Source of the DNA: Streptococcus mitis | GTDB taxonomy: Bacteria > Bacillota > Bacilli > Lactobacillales > Streptococcaceae | NCBI GenBank assembly: GCA_001914195.1 | Contig: MKYF01000033.1 | Span: 3,287 to 67,286, forward strand | Reading direction: 5' to 3' | Length of the DNA: 64,000 bases | In this document: piece after piece, positions 1 through 7,567 of the stretch | Numbering within the stretch: position 1 is the stretch's first letter | Layout: each line of letters starts with the position of its first letter | The notes under the pieces: model-generated | Databases searched by the model: none | The model's input: only the letters and a program-made list of their open reading frames with translations | Told to the model about the DNA's origin: nothing | Position numbers and translations under genes: made by a program

Positions 1-887
1 GAAGCGTCCGATCCATAAAATGGATAGATATCCAACTTAAATGGAATATCTTGCTCTTTAGCCAAGGTCACCAAATGTTGACGGAAGTCATAGTGATAAG
101 GACCTGAAGCATCCTTGACACAGATAGACACTGTGTACTCATCTGTTTGCTGGTCATCTCCCATAGCTCCCATATCCACAGCCAGATATTCTACTACCTG
201 AGCAGGAATGTTAGAGTTTGCACCATGCCCCACTTCTTCAAAGACTGAAAAAGCAAAATGGGTTGTTACGGGCAATTCAATCTTCTCTTCTTTATAAATA
301 CGAAGCAGGTTAAGCAAAATAGCTGCGCTAACCTTGTCATCCAAATGACGAGACTTGATAAAACCTGTCTCTGTCACGACAGTTCGTGGGTCAAAACTGA
401 TAAAATCACCGACCTCAATCCCTAAAGCACGAGTTTCTTTTTCATTGGTCACTTTTGCATCCAAACGCACTTCCATATTATCCTGCGTGCGTTCTGCAGT
501 TCCTGCATCCTTGTAGACATGGCAAGAAGTTTGGTGGATGAGGATGGTTCCTGATACTTTTTGACCTGTGCTAGCTACATGAACGGTACAGTTTTCTCCT
601 TCAATCATGTTCCAAGGAAAGCCACCGATACGGTCCAATTTGAGACGGCCATCTGGTTTGACAGCACGGACAATAGCACCCAGTGTATCCACATGGGCAG
701 TCACATAGCGTTGTTGTTCATCATTTTGACCTTTGATAGTTACATTGACACCGCCCTTGGCTGTGCGAATCGGTTGGTAACCGAAGCCTTCTAGAGTCTT
801 TACTAAATAGTCCGAAATCTCACGAGTGAAGCCCGTTGGCGACGCAATGGCTGTTAGTTCTTTGATATATTCTACTGTTTGATTCAT
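1..887 (-). CDS. M42 family metallo-aminopeptidase (3' end cut by window)
   Basis: This is a cytosolic metal-dependent aminopeptidase of the M42 (glutamyl aminopeptidase/PepA-FrvX) family that trims N-terminal residues from peptides. About 295 codons are visible and the C-terminus lies outside the window. Metal-ligand motifs seen in order are an AHVDT segment, an SRHLDDK segment, an FEEVGHG segment carrying the catalytic Glu pair, and an AVDMGAMG segment. The ATG at 887 follows an AGAGGTGAAG ribosome site and begins MNQTVEYIKE. A -10 TATAAT lies about 30 nt upstream. The family call is firm. Substrate preference cannot be read, and the gene may not be the main pepA of the strain. Confidence 0.85.
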   Translation of the reverse strand, partial: MNQTVEYIKELTAIASPTGFTREISDYLVKTLEGFGYQPIRTAKGGVNVTIKGQNDEQQRYVTAHVDTLGAIVRAVKPDGRLKLDRIGGFPWNMIEGENCTVHVASTGQKVSGTILIHQTSCHVYKDAGTAERTQDNMEVRLDAKVTNEKETRALGIEVGDFISFDPRTVVTETGFIKSRHLDDKVSAAILLNLLRIYKEEKIELPVTTHFAFSVFEEVGHGANSNIPAQVVEYLAVDMGAMGDDQQTDEYTVSICVKDASGPYHYDFRQHLVTLAKEQDIPFKLDIYPFYGSDA

Positions 888-941
888 TTCTTCACCTCTT
901 TTAATACCTATTATAACACATTTATCATCGGATAAAAAAAG

Positions 942-979
942 AAAATCACTCCTGTAGACTTGGCTACAAAAGTGATTTT
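942..979 (-). terminator. Rho-independent terminator after brnQ
   Basis: AAAATCACT pairs with AGTGATTTT, and tgtag with ctaca inside. On the minus strand the hairpin is followed by a run of seven T. It lies beyond the BOX element downstream of brnQ, so a brnQ transcript would include the BOX. Confidence 0.7.
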
Positions 980-1131
980 ATACTCAATGAAAATCAAAGA
1001 GCAAACTAGGAAACTAGCCGCAGGTTGCTCAAAACACTGTTTTGAGGTTGTAGATGGAACTGACGTAGTCAGTATCCTACACATACGACAAGGCGACGTT
1101 GACGCGGTTTGAAGAGATTTTCGAAGAGTAT
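980..1131 (-). repeat. BOX element (A-B-C modules)
   Basis: This is a complete BOX-type repeat. Read on the minus strand it starts with boxA (ATACTCTTCGAAAATC), passes a boxB-like GACTACGTCAGTTCCATC segment, and ends with boxC (TTTTGATTTTCATTGAGTA type). It contains the TCAAAACAGTGTTTTGA-type palindrome. BOX elements are known dispersed non-autonomous repeats of pneumococcus and its relatives. It ends 6 nt past the brnQ stop codon. Confidence 0.92.
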
Positions 1132-1137
1132 TAGTGA

Positions 1138-2463
1138 TTATTCCATTTCAAAAACATCACTTTCTTGCTTGTTTGGTAGAACCAATGAGAGCAAGATTCC
1201 GACAATGGCTGGGACCAACCATGGGAGTGATGCCTTAGCAAAAGGAAGAGCGTTGACAAGATTTGCAAGAAACTCAACTTTAAATGAGCTTCCTAATACG
1301 CTTGCAATGGCAATAGCTGTAACGACTGCAATTGTCAACTGCATACCTGGTTTTGAAAGAGCCACAAATTTATTGACAATGACAATCATGACGATAGCAA
1401 TCGTGATTGGATACAAGATAACCAGTACAGGAATTGAGTACTTGATAATCGCATCAAGACCCAAATTGGCAATCGCAAACCCAATCAAGGTAAAGGCTGT
1501 CGCATAAACCTTGTAGCTGATTTGTGGGAAACGCTCATTAAAGAACTCTGCTGTCGACACAATCAAACCAACTGTTGTTGTAAAACAGGTTACGGTAACC
1601 ATAGCTGCAAGGAAGAGTTGAGCTGTTGAGCCAAAGATTTCTTGAGTGGCTTGTGACAAGATGTAAACACCTGGTGTTCCACCCTTCATCGCTTCAGCAG
1701 GTACTGGGAAATGATTTCCAAGGAACCCTAACCCGATGTAAAGAGCACTGAAGGCAAGGGCAACAACGATACCAACAACCCAAATAGTTGAAATGTATTC
1801 TTTCTTACTTGAAAATCCAAGTTGTTTCAAGGTTTGAACTGCGATTACGCTAAAGGCAACTGAGGCAAGGGCATCCAGGGTATTGTAACCTTCTAGGAAT
1901 CCTGTACCAAAAGCAGAAGCTTGATAAGCAGCTGAAGCAGCTTGAGGACTTGTTCCACCGTATTTGATAGCTCCTAGAACAACCAAGATGACAATCAAGA
2001 TTGCAAAGACTGGAGTTAAAATACGTCCAATGCGGTCCAAGATTTTTGATGGATTAAGCGAAATCAAATAGGCTGCCGCAAAATACAGAACCGTAAAGAC
2101 AATCAAACCAAGACCTTTATTTGCATCCGACAAAAGGGGGCTAATCCCCACCTCGTAAGCTGTTGTAGCTGTACGCGGGATGGCAAAGAATGGACCGATT
2201 GACAAGTAAAGAACCGAGAGGTAGAGAGTCGCAAACCAAGGCGCTATCTTTGTTGAAATCTCGTAGATATATCCTTTAGGATTGAGCGTTCCAATAATAA
2301 GGGTCAAGACGGCGATACCGACGCCTGAAAAGACAAAACCTGCGATGGCAGGAAGAAAATGTTCCCCAGATAGAGCACCTAGAGAAGGCGGAAAAATCAA
2401 GTTCCCCGCACCAAAAAATATTCCAAACAGGAGCAAACCTGTTAAGGCACCTTTTTTAGCCAT
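1138..2463 (-). CDS. brnQ: Branched-chain amino acid:cation symporter (LIVCS family)
   Basis: This integral membrane carrier takes up Leu, Ile and Val with Na+ or H+. The 441-residue protein begins MAKKGALTGLLLFG and carries about 12 hydrophobic segments, including the family's N-terminal GIFFGAGNLIFPP motif. I chose the second ATG at 2463, because an AAGGAGA site sits 7 nt upstream of it and overlaps the earlier in-frame ATG at 2478, which has no site of its own. It is monocistronic between the rhodanese terminator and its own BOX plus terminator. An extended -10 lies at 2498-2506 and a palindrome further upstream may be regulatory. Confidence 0.93.
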   Translation of the reverse strand: MAKKGALTGLLLFGIFFGAGNLIFPPSLGALSGEHFLPAIAGFVFSGVGIAVLTLIIGTLNPKGYIYEISTKIAPWFATLYLSVLYLSIGPFFAIPRTATTAYEVGISPLLSDANKGLGLIVFTVLYFAAAYLISLNPSKILDRIGRILTPVFAILIVILVVLGAIKYGGTSPQAASAAYQASAFGTGFLEGYNTLDALASVAFSVIAVQTLKQLGFSSKKEYISTIWVVGIVVALAFSALYIGLGFLGNHFPVPAEAMKGGTPGVYILSQATQEIFGSTAQLFLAAMVTVTCFTTTVGLIVSTAEFFNERFPQISYKVYATAFTLIGFAIANLGLDAIIKYSIPVLVILYPITIAIVMIVIVNKFVALSKPGMQLTIAVVTAIAIASVLGSSFKVEFLANLVNALPFAKASLPWLVPAIVGILLSLVLPNKQESDVFEME

Positions 2464-2497
2464 GAAAATCTCCTTCATATTTATAAAATACTGACTT

Positions 2498-2506
2498 AGT
2501 ATACCA
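2498..2506 (-). promoter_or_regulatory. brnQ extended -10 promoter
   Basis: The minus strand reads TGGTATACT, an extended -10 (TGnTATACT), 35 nt upstream of the chosen brnQ start. No good -35 hexamer is seen. Confidence 0.5.
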
Positions 2507-2558
2507 TGATTAGGAGTCTGAAAAAAGCATCACGAAGTAAATATTGAATGTTTTCAAG

Positions 2559-2576
2559 ATTCTCAAAAATGAGAAT
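2559..2576. promoter_or_regulatory. Palindrome upstream of brnQ, possible operator
   Basis: ATTCTCA-aaaa-TGAGAAT is a perfect 7-bp inverted repeat 53-78 nt upstream of the brnQ -10. It lacks a T-run and lies on the brnQ side of the rhodanese terminator, so it looks more like a protein site than a terminator. It is not a clear CodY box. Confidence 0.3.
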
Positions 2577-2593
2577 TGTCTAAAAATAAAATC

Positions 2594-2621
2594 CTCCTAC
2601 TCAGTCTACACCAAGTAGGAG
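2594..2621 (-). terminator. Terminator after the UDG/rhodanese pair
   Basis: CTCCTACT pairs with AGTAGGAG. On the minus strand it is followed by GATTTTATTTTT, 14 nt past the rhodanese stop codon. Confidence 0.7.
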
Positions 2622-2634
2622 AAAATGCTAACAT

Positions 2635-2922
2635 TTAAAGTTCTTCAAAGGCAGTCATACCACCTTGAACATTGATAACTTCATAACCTTGTTCTGATAG
2701 GAATTGGCAAGCACGCGCCGATCTCACTCCAGATTTACAAATGACATAATGTAACTGATCCTTGTCCAATTGATCATAAGTATCAGCTAATTGACTCAGA
2801 GGAAGATTCTGAGCACCTTCTAAATGAAGAGCTTCAAACTCATCCACTTCTCTCACGTCCACTAAAGAAAGTCGGTCGTTTTGGTAAAGCTGGTAAAATG
2901 CGTCAAAGGTAATTTCTTTCAT
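2635..2922 (-). CDS. Single-domain rhodanese-like protein
   Basis: This 95-residue stand-alone rhodanese domain is a small cytosolic sulfurtransferase-type protein. The active-site loop reads YVICKSGVRSA at about 59-69, so the catalytic Cys and the short CxxGxR loop are present. The DVREVDEFEALHLEGAQNLP motif is intact near residue 22. Its start codon overlaps the stop of the uracil-DNA-glycosylase-like gene by 4 nt (ATGA), so the two are translationally coupled. The physiological sulfur acceptor cannot be read from sequence. Confidence 0.88.
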   Translation of the reverse strand: MKEITFDAFYQLYQNDRLSLVDVREVDEFEALHLEGAQNLPLSQLADTYDQLDKDQLHYVICKSGVRSARACQFLSEQGYEVINVQGGMTAFEEL

Positions 2923-3509
2923 TCTTTTTCTCCTAAAATAGTTTTAATTCTTTTTTTCAAATCTGGCACCACTTCTGACTCAAACCAAGGATTTTTGGCC
3001 ATCCAGATTTGATTTCGTGGTGAAGGGTGAACTAGTGGAAAATAGGTTGGCAAGTAGTTCTGGTAATGTTTTACCCGTTCTGTCACCTTGCCGCTGATTT
3101 TCTCCTGTAAATAGTAGGCTTGAGCATACTGGCCAATCAAGAGGGTTAACTGAATATCTGGTAATTCTCGCAAGAGCTGCGGATGCCATTTTTCTGCAAA
3201 GCCAGTTCTCGGTGGCAGATCACCTGACTGGCCATGCCCTGGAAAGTAGAAATCCATAGGTAAAACAGCAAAATAACCTGAGTTGTAAAAGGTGTCCTCA
3301 TCCACACCGAGCCAGTCTCTCAAGCGGTCACCACTTTTATCTTTCCAGTAAAGGCCTGCTTCTTGGGTTTTAAGTCCCGGTGCCTGACCAATGATATTGA
3401 TGCGAGCAGTCTTTGGCGCTGCAAAGAGAGGCTCGATGCCACGCTCTGTATAGCTGACATTCTGCGGATCCGCCATGATAGCCTGCTTGATTCTTTCAAT
3501 TTGAGACAT
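2919..3509 (-). CDS. Uracil-DNA glycosylase superfamily protein
   Basis: This 196-residue protein has the uracil-DNA glycosylase fold as found in bacterial family-4/5-like members. GQAPGLKTQ near residue 42 matches the water-activating/phosphate loop, and VHPSPRNQ near residue 160 matches the second active-site motif. The middle carries an LLIGQYAQ strand. It probably removes uracil or a related lesion from DNA, but it differs from classical Ung and its substrate is uncertain. It is co-transcribed with, and overlaps, the downstream rhodanese. Its ATG at 3509 follows a GGAGGG-type site. Confidence 0.82.
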   Translation of the reverse strand: MSQIERIKQAIMADPQNVSYTERGIEPLFAAPKTARINIIGQAPGLKTQEAGLYWKDKSGDRLRDWLGVDEDTFYNSGYFAVLPMDFYFPGHGQSGDLPPRTGFAEKWHPQLLRELPDIQLTLLIGQYAQAYYLQEKISGKVTERVKHYQNYLPTYFPLVHPSPRNQIWMAKNPWFESEVVPDLKKRIKTILGEKE

Positions 3510-3562
3510 CTACTTTCCCTCCAAAAAGAAGTCTAAGCATACAATCTCAGACTTCTATCGTT

Positions 3563-4963
3563 TTATTTGATCAATTCATAAATAGCTTCGGCATAGATTG
3601 CTGCTGCTCGGAAGAGATCGTCCAAGGCGATAAATTCATTAGCTTGGTGCATAGTATCAATTGAGTCTGGGAACATAGCACCGTAGGCAACCCCACGTTC
3701 GAGCAAGCGACCAAAGGTTCCACCACCGATGACTTGTTCATGACCTTGAAGACCAGTTTGTTTTTCATAAACATTCAACAAGGTTTGCACAAGTGGATCT
3801 TCCATTGGCACATAGTGAGGGGTGTGACCGTGTTCAGAAAGGCTAACAGAAGCAACTGGCAAGTTTTCAAGGATTGACTTGATTTGCTCTGGACTTGTTC
3901 CTTTTGGATAGCGGATGTTAAGGGCAATGGTATTATCAGCGCTTGTTTCGTCAAAGCGGAAGACACCGGCATTCATAGAAAGGGCACCCATCTTTTCATC
4001 CACATGAGCAATCTTGAGATTTTCACCCTCATGGTCGTTCAAGAGAATTTTTCCAGCGATGTCAAGGTAATCTTTAGCCGGTCCAGCAAAGTCGAACTGG
4101 CTGAGGAAGAGGGCAAGGTAAGTCGCACCATTGACACCTGAAGCAGGCATAGCACCGTGGGCTGATTTACCAATAATCGTCACCTTGTATTGGCCAGCTT
4201 CTTCTTGGAGTTCTCCTCTAAGTTTGTGTTCTGCAACAAAGGCATCTAGTTTAGCTTGCAAGTCAGCCAAATCACCTGAAACGACTGCTGTTGCTGATTC
4301 TGGTACCATATTTTCACGTAAACCACCTGTAAAGCCGTGAAGACGGGCAGCACCTGCATTTTCACCTGCAAAGTGGAGGTATTCCGTGATATTTCCTTTT
4401 TCACCATTGATGATAGGGAATTCAGCGTCTGGAGAGAAACCAAAGTCTGGTTTTGCAAGTCCTACGTGCTCGAAATAGTAGTCCATGTCTGCCCAGCCTG
4501 ATTCTTCATCTGTTCCAACGATGAAACGAACTTTCTTAGAAGTTGGAAGTCCCAATTCTTTGATGATTTTCAAACCATAGTAACAAGCTGTTGTAGGTCC
4601 CTTGTCATCAGAAGCTCCACGCGCATAGAGGCGACCGTCTTTGATAGTTGGTGTGTAAGGGTCTGTGTCCCAACCGCTACCAGCTGGAACCACGTCCATG
4701 TGAGCAAAGATTCCGAGAACTTCTTCTCCATCACCAAACTCAAAATGTCCTGCGTAGTTGTCAACATTTTTAGTTAGGTAGCCATCGCGGTCTGCGATTT
4801 CAAGGAATTTTTCCAAGGCTTTTACCGGCCCAGGTCCAAATGGATGCTCAGCATCAGCCTTGCTGTCATCACGTTCTGAGTTGATTTCCAAAAGGCTAAA
4901 CAAGTCAGCCAAGAGGTCTTCTTTGCGTTTTTCTACTTCTGCTGTAAAATCAATTGTTGTCAT
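3563..4963 (-). CDS. pepV: Xaa-His/broad-specificity dipeptidase PepV (M20 family)
   Basis: This is a cytosolic zinc dipeptidase of 466 residues. Visible M20 metal motifs are GIFAHMDVVPAG with the first His/Asp, GASDDKGP with the bridging Asp, and DEESG with the catalytic Glu pair. A long lid domain follows. It finishes peptide degradation after oligopeptide uptake. I chose MTTIDFTAEV at 4963, preceded by AAAGAAGAAAG, rather than the ATG 36 nt upstream, which lies inside the end of the nitroreductase gene. The short gap behind the nitroreductase gene suggests co-transcription. Confidence 0.93.
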   Translation of the reverse strand: MTTIDFTAEVEKRKEDLLADLFSLLEINSERDDSKADAEHPFGPGPVKALEKFLEIADRDGYLTKNVDNYAGHFEFGDGEEVLGIFAHMDVVPAGSGWDTDPYTPTIKDGRLYARGASDDKGPTTACYYGLKIIKELGLPTSKKVRFIVGTDEESGWADMDYYFEHVGLAKPDFGFSPDAEFPIINGEKGNITEYLHFAGENAGAARLHGFTGGLRENMVPESATAVVSGDLADLQAKLDAFVAEHKLRGELQEEAGQYKVTIIGKSAHGAMPASGVNGATYLALFLSQFDFAGPAKDYLDIAGKILLNDHEGENLKIAHVDEKMGALSMNAGVFRFDETSADNTIALNIRYPKGTSPEQIKSILENLPVASVSLSEHGHTPHYVPMEDPLVQTLLNVYEKQTGLQGHEQVIGGGTFGRLLERGVAYGAMFPDSIDTMHQANEFIALDDLFRAAAIYAEAIYELIK

Positions 4964-4976
4964 TTCTTTCTTCTTT

Positions 4977-5582
4977 CTATCTTTTCTCGATGATTTCATC
5001 TACTGGCAAGCGGTAGCTTGGTTCCAATTTTTCGTCTGTATAACCCACTGTAATCAAGAGTTCTGGGCGGAAACGGTCTTCAATTTCCAAAACCTCATTG
5101 ACTTTTGATTTGTCAAATCCAAGGATCAAATTTGATCCGATTCCTTGGTCTGTAAGAGCCAGAACCAAATTCATAGCAACCAAACCTGCATTGAGGGCTA
5201 GGTAGTCGCTGACTTGTTGTTCATTGTAACGGGCAAATTCAGCAGGCAAATTCTTCATAAAGTATTGAAGTTGCTCTTCAGAAAAGTTATTAGCACCACC
5301 AACACGAGCAATCTTACGAGCGCGTTTAGCCAAATCTGTGTCTGTAAACAAGGCAATAGTTACAGGCGCTGATGATACCTGTTCAAAGTTTGAACCGTAA
5401 GCCAATTTTGCTAGTTCGGCATTTTTCTCACGAACCACCACAAATTTCCAAGGCTGGCTGTTGTGGGCGCTTGGAGCCAAGGTTGCAATTTCGATAGCCG
5501 TACGCACATCTTTTGGATCAACTGGCTTATCAGTGAAATGCTTAGTCGCATGACGTTTTTTATTTAATTCAAGAAATTTCAT
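4977..5582 (-). CDS. Nitroreductase family FMN oxidoreductase
   Basis: This 201-residue flavoprotein of the NADPH nitroreductase fold begins with a typical KKRHATKHF segment. It carries APSAHNSQPWKFVVV near residue 35, the FMN-binding stretch of the family, and a GLVAMNLVLALTDQGIGSN segment near the dimer interface. The enzyme would reduce quinones, nitro compounds or similar electron acceptors in the cytoplasm. No specific substrate can be inferred. It is the first gene of the probable two-gene unit with pepV. Confidence 0.88.
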   Translation of the reverse strand: MKFLELNKKRHATKHFTDKPVDPKDVRTAIEIATLAPSAHNSQPWKFVVVREKNAELAKLAYGSNFEQVSSAPVTIALFTDTDLAKRARKIARVGGANNFSEEQLQYFMKNLPAEFARYNEQQVSDYLALNAGLVAMNLVLALTDQGIGSNLILGFDKSKVNEVLEIEDRFRPELLITVGYTDEKLEPSYRLPVDEIIEKR

Positions 5583-5753
5583 AATCGATTTCCTTTTCTA
5601 ATTCTACTGCTTCCATTCTACCATAATTTGAAAGAGCTTGCAGGGATTTTTCATGATTAAGATTTTTTATTACAGCCATAAAAAATATATATTAGTTCAT
5701 CAAGAACATTTCTGATAAACTAGCAGATGACTTTACATTTGAATGGAGACATT

Positions 5754-6554
5754 ATGAAAAAATTTAGCCTACTACTAGCCATCCTACCATTTTTGGTTGC
5801 CTGTGGAAATCAAGCTACACCTAAAGAGACTAACTCTCAAAAGACAATCGTCGTTGCTACAGCTGGCGATGTGCCACCATTTGACTACGAAGACAAGGGC
5901 AATCTGACAGGCTTCGATATCGAAGTTCTAAAGGCAGTAGATGAAAAACTCAGCGACTACGAGATTCAATTCCAAAGAACTGCTTGGGAGAGTATCTTCC
6001 CAGGACTTGATTCTGGTCACTATCAGGCTGCAGCCAACAACTTGAGTTACACAAAAGAGCGTGCTGAAAAATACCTTTACTCACTCCCAATTTCCAACAA
6101 TCCCCTCGTCCTTGTCAGCAACAAGAAAAATCCTCTGACTTCACTTGACCAAATCGCTGGCAAAACAACGCAAGAAGATACCGGAACTTCAAACGCTCAA
6201 TTCATCAATAACTGGAATCAAAAACACACTGATAATCCTGCTACTATCGATTTTTCTGGTGAAGATATCGGTAAACGAATCCTAGACCTTGCTAACGGAG
6301 AGTTTGATTTCCTAGTTTTTGACAAGGTATCCGTGCAAAAGATTATCAAGGACCGTGGCTTAGACCTTTCTGTGGTTGACTTGCCTTCTGCCGATAGCCC
6401 CAGCAACTATATCGTTTTCTCAAGCGACCAGAAAGAGTTTAAAGAGCAATTTGATAAAGCACTCAAAGAACTCTACCAAGACGGAACACTCGAAAAACTC
6501 AGCAATACCTATCTAGGTGGTTCTTATCTTCCAGATAAATCTCAGTTACAATAA
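5754..6554 (+). CDS. Amino acid ABC transporter substrate-binding lipoprotein (orphan)
   Basis: This is a surface lipoprotein of 266 residues with the periplasmic-binding-protein type 2 fold (bacterial SBP family 3). The N-terminus MKKFSLLLAILPFLVAC ends in an LVAC lipobox, so Cys17 would be lipidated. A GFDIEVLKAV segment and a central IAGKTTQED segment are typical of polar amino-acid binding proteins. The start at 5754 follows a GGAGA site and lies inside a longer frame. No permease or ATPase gene is adjacent, so it must share transport components encoded elsewhere. A BOX element begins on the last base of its stop codon. Confidence 0.88.
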   Translation: MKKFSLLLAILPFLVACGNQATPKETNSQKTIVVATAGDVPPFDYEDKGNLTGFDIEVLKAVDEKLSDYEIQFQRTAWESIFPGLDSGHYQAAANNLSYTKERAEKYLYSLPISNNPLVLVSNKKNPLTSLDQIAGKTTQEDTGTSNAQFINNWNQKHTDNPATIDFSGEDIGKRILDLANGEFDFLVFDKVSVQKIIKDRGLDLSVVDLPSADSPSNYIVFSSDQKEFKEQFDKALKELYQDGTLEKLSNTYLGGSYLPDKSQLQ

Positions 6555-6667
6555 TACTCTTCGAAAATCTCTTCAAACCACGTCAGCTTTATCTGCAACC
6601 TCAAAGCTGTGCTTTGAGCAACCTACGTCTAGCTTCCTAGTTTGCTCTTTAATTTTCATTGAGTATA
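6554..6667 (+). repeat. BOX element (A-C, no B)
   Basis: boxA (ATACTCTTCGAAAATCTC) is joined directly to boxC (GCTCTTTAATTTTCATTGAGTATA), with a TCAAAGCTGTGCTTTGA palindrome between and no boxB. The first base is the last A of the preceding TAA stop codon. Confidence 0.9.
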
Positions 6668-6674
6668 AGATATA

Positions 6675-6707
6675 CTAAAAGCGATTGGATCAGCCAATCG
6701 CTTTTAG
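6675..6707. terminator. Bidirectional terminator
   Basis: CTAAAAGCGATTGG pairs perfectly over 14 bp with CCAATCGCTTTTAG around a 5-nt loop. It lies between two convergent genes, the binding protein on plus and the phosphoesterase on minus. Confidence 0.8.
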
Positions 6708-6733
6708 TTTGCATTGGTTATTTTAGGAAACTT

Positions 6734-7567
6734 TTACAAAAAATCAAAAAAATCTTTCACATCTTCTACATACCCATGCTTTTCTATTAAGCTGGCTAAT
6801 AATTCCAGATTGTGTCCCTGATAGTTGTCTTCTCTTCGTAGCTCTTCATACATTTCGATAAAGGGAAGTCCCTTGGATTTGGCCAATTCCAACTCCGCTT
6901 CGTAGTCATAAGCGACTTTACGAAATAGGATATTTACCAATTCCCCATCTTCAACCTCTATCACGGCATACTGGGCACGGTGATTTTTTAACGCCTCCCA
7001 ATTAAAATAGGGCATGCCAATCGACCCTGGATTGATGATTTGTTGCCCTTGACTGCCATAACGAAGCAACTGCTTGTGAACATGACCATAGACTGCCACG
7101 TCAACTTCTTCATCTAGGAGTTGGTCAAATTTCTCTGTATCATTCTCAACTAGCAAGTCACCACCATAGTTCTTATTTGGCAAATTATGAGAGATAGAAA
7201 AGCGCAATCCGTCAATTTCTTTCTTCTCCAGCAAAGGCAAGCTTCGTAGCCAGGCAATCGTTGCAGGATCCATTCGCTCCATCAAAAACTGGGTCATGCG
7301 CATTAACTGGATTTCTTGCGGATTTTCCAAACCGTATTGCCCATCCAAGACCTCCAGGACACAATCATCCCAATTCCCTCGAACACTTACCGTTATAGGA
7401 AGGTCCTTTAGCAGTGCGACTAAGTCATTTGCGCCTGGACCAGGAAGAAAAATATCTCCCAGAAGCCAATATTCACTGGCCCCTTGATTTTTAGCATCTA
7501 CAATCACTGCTTCTAGCGCCGTCGCATTGCCATGAATATCTGATAAAATTGCGATTTTATGGTTCAT
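6734..7567 (-). CDS. Calcineurin-like metallophosphoesterase
   Basis: This cytosolic metal-dependent phosphoesterase has 277 residues. The motifs appear in family order: SDIHGN near residue 9, GDIFLPGPG near 37, GNWDD near 65, SHNLPN near 128, and GHVHKQ near 160. These are the Asp/His/Asn ligands of a di-metal centre. It resembles the YfcE/MJ0936-like group, but the C-terminal 80 residues (YDYEAELELAKSKGLP onward) are an added helical region. The substrate is unknown and could be a cyclic nucleotide, a phosphodiester or a protein phosphate. Its start overlaps the uvrC 3' end by 11 nt, so it is probably co-transcribed with uvrC. Confidence 0.85.
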   Translation of the reverse strand: MNHKIAILSDIHGNATALEAVIVDAKNQGASEYWLLGDIFLPGPGANDLVALLKDLPITVSVRGNWDDCVLEVLDGQYGLENPQEIQLMRMTQFLMERMDPATIAWLRSLPLLEKKEIDGLRFSISHNLPNKNYGGDLLVENDTEKFDQLLDEEVDVAVYGHVHKQLLRYGSQGQQIINPGSIGMPYFNWEALKNHRAQYAVIEVEDGELVNILFRKVAYDYEAELELAKSKGLPFIEMYEELRREDNYQGHNLELLASLIEKHGYVEDVKDFFDFL

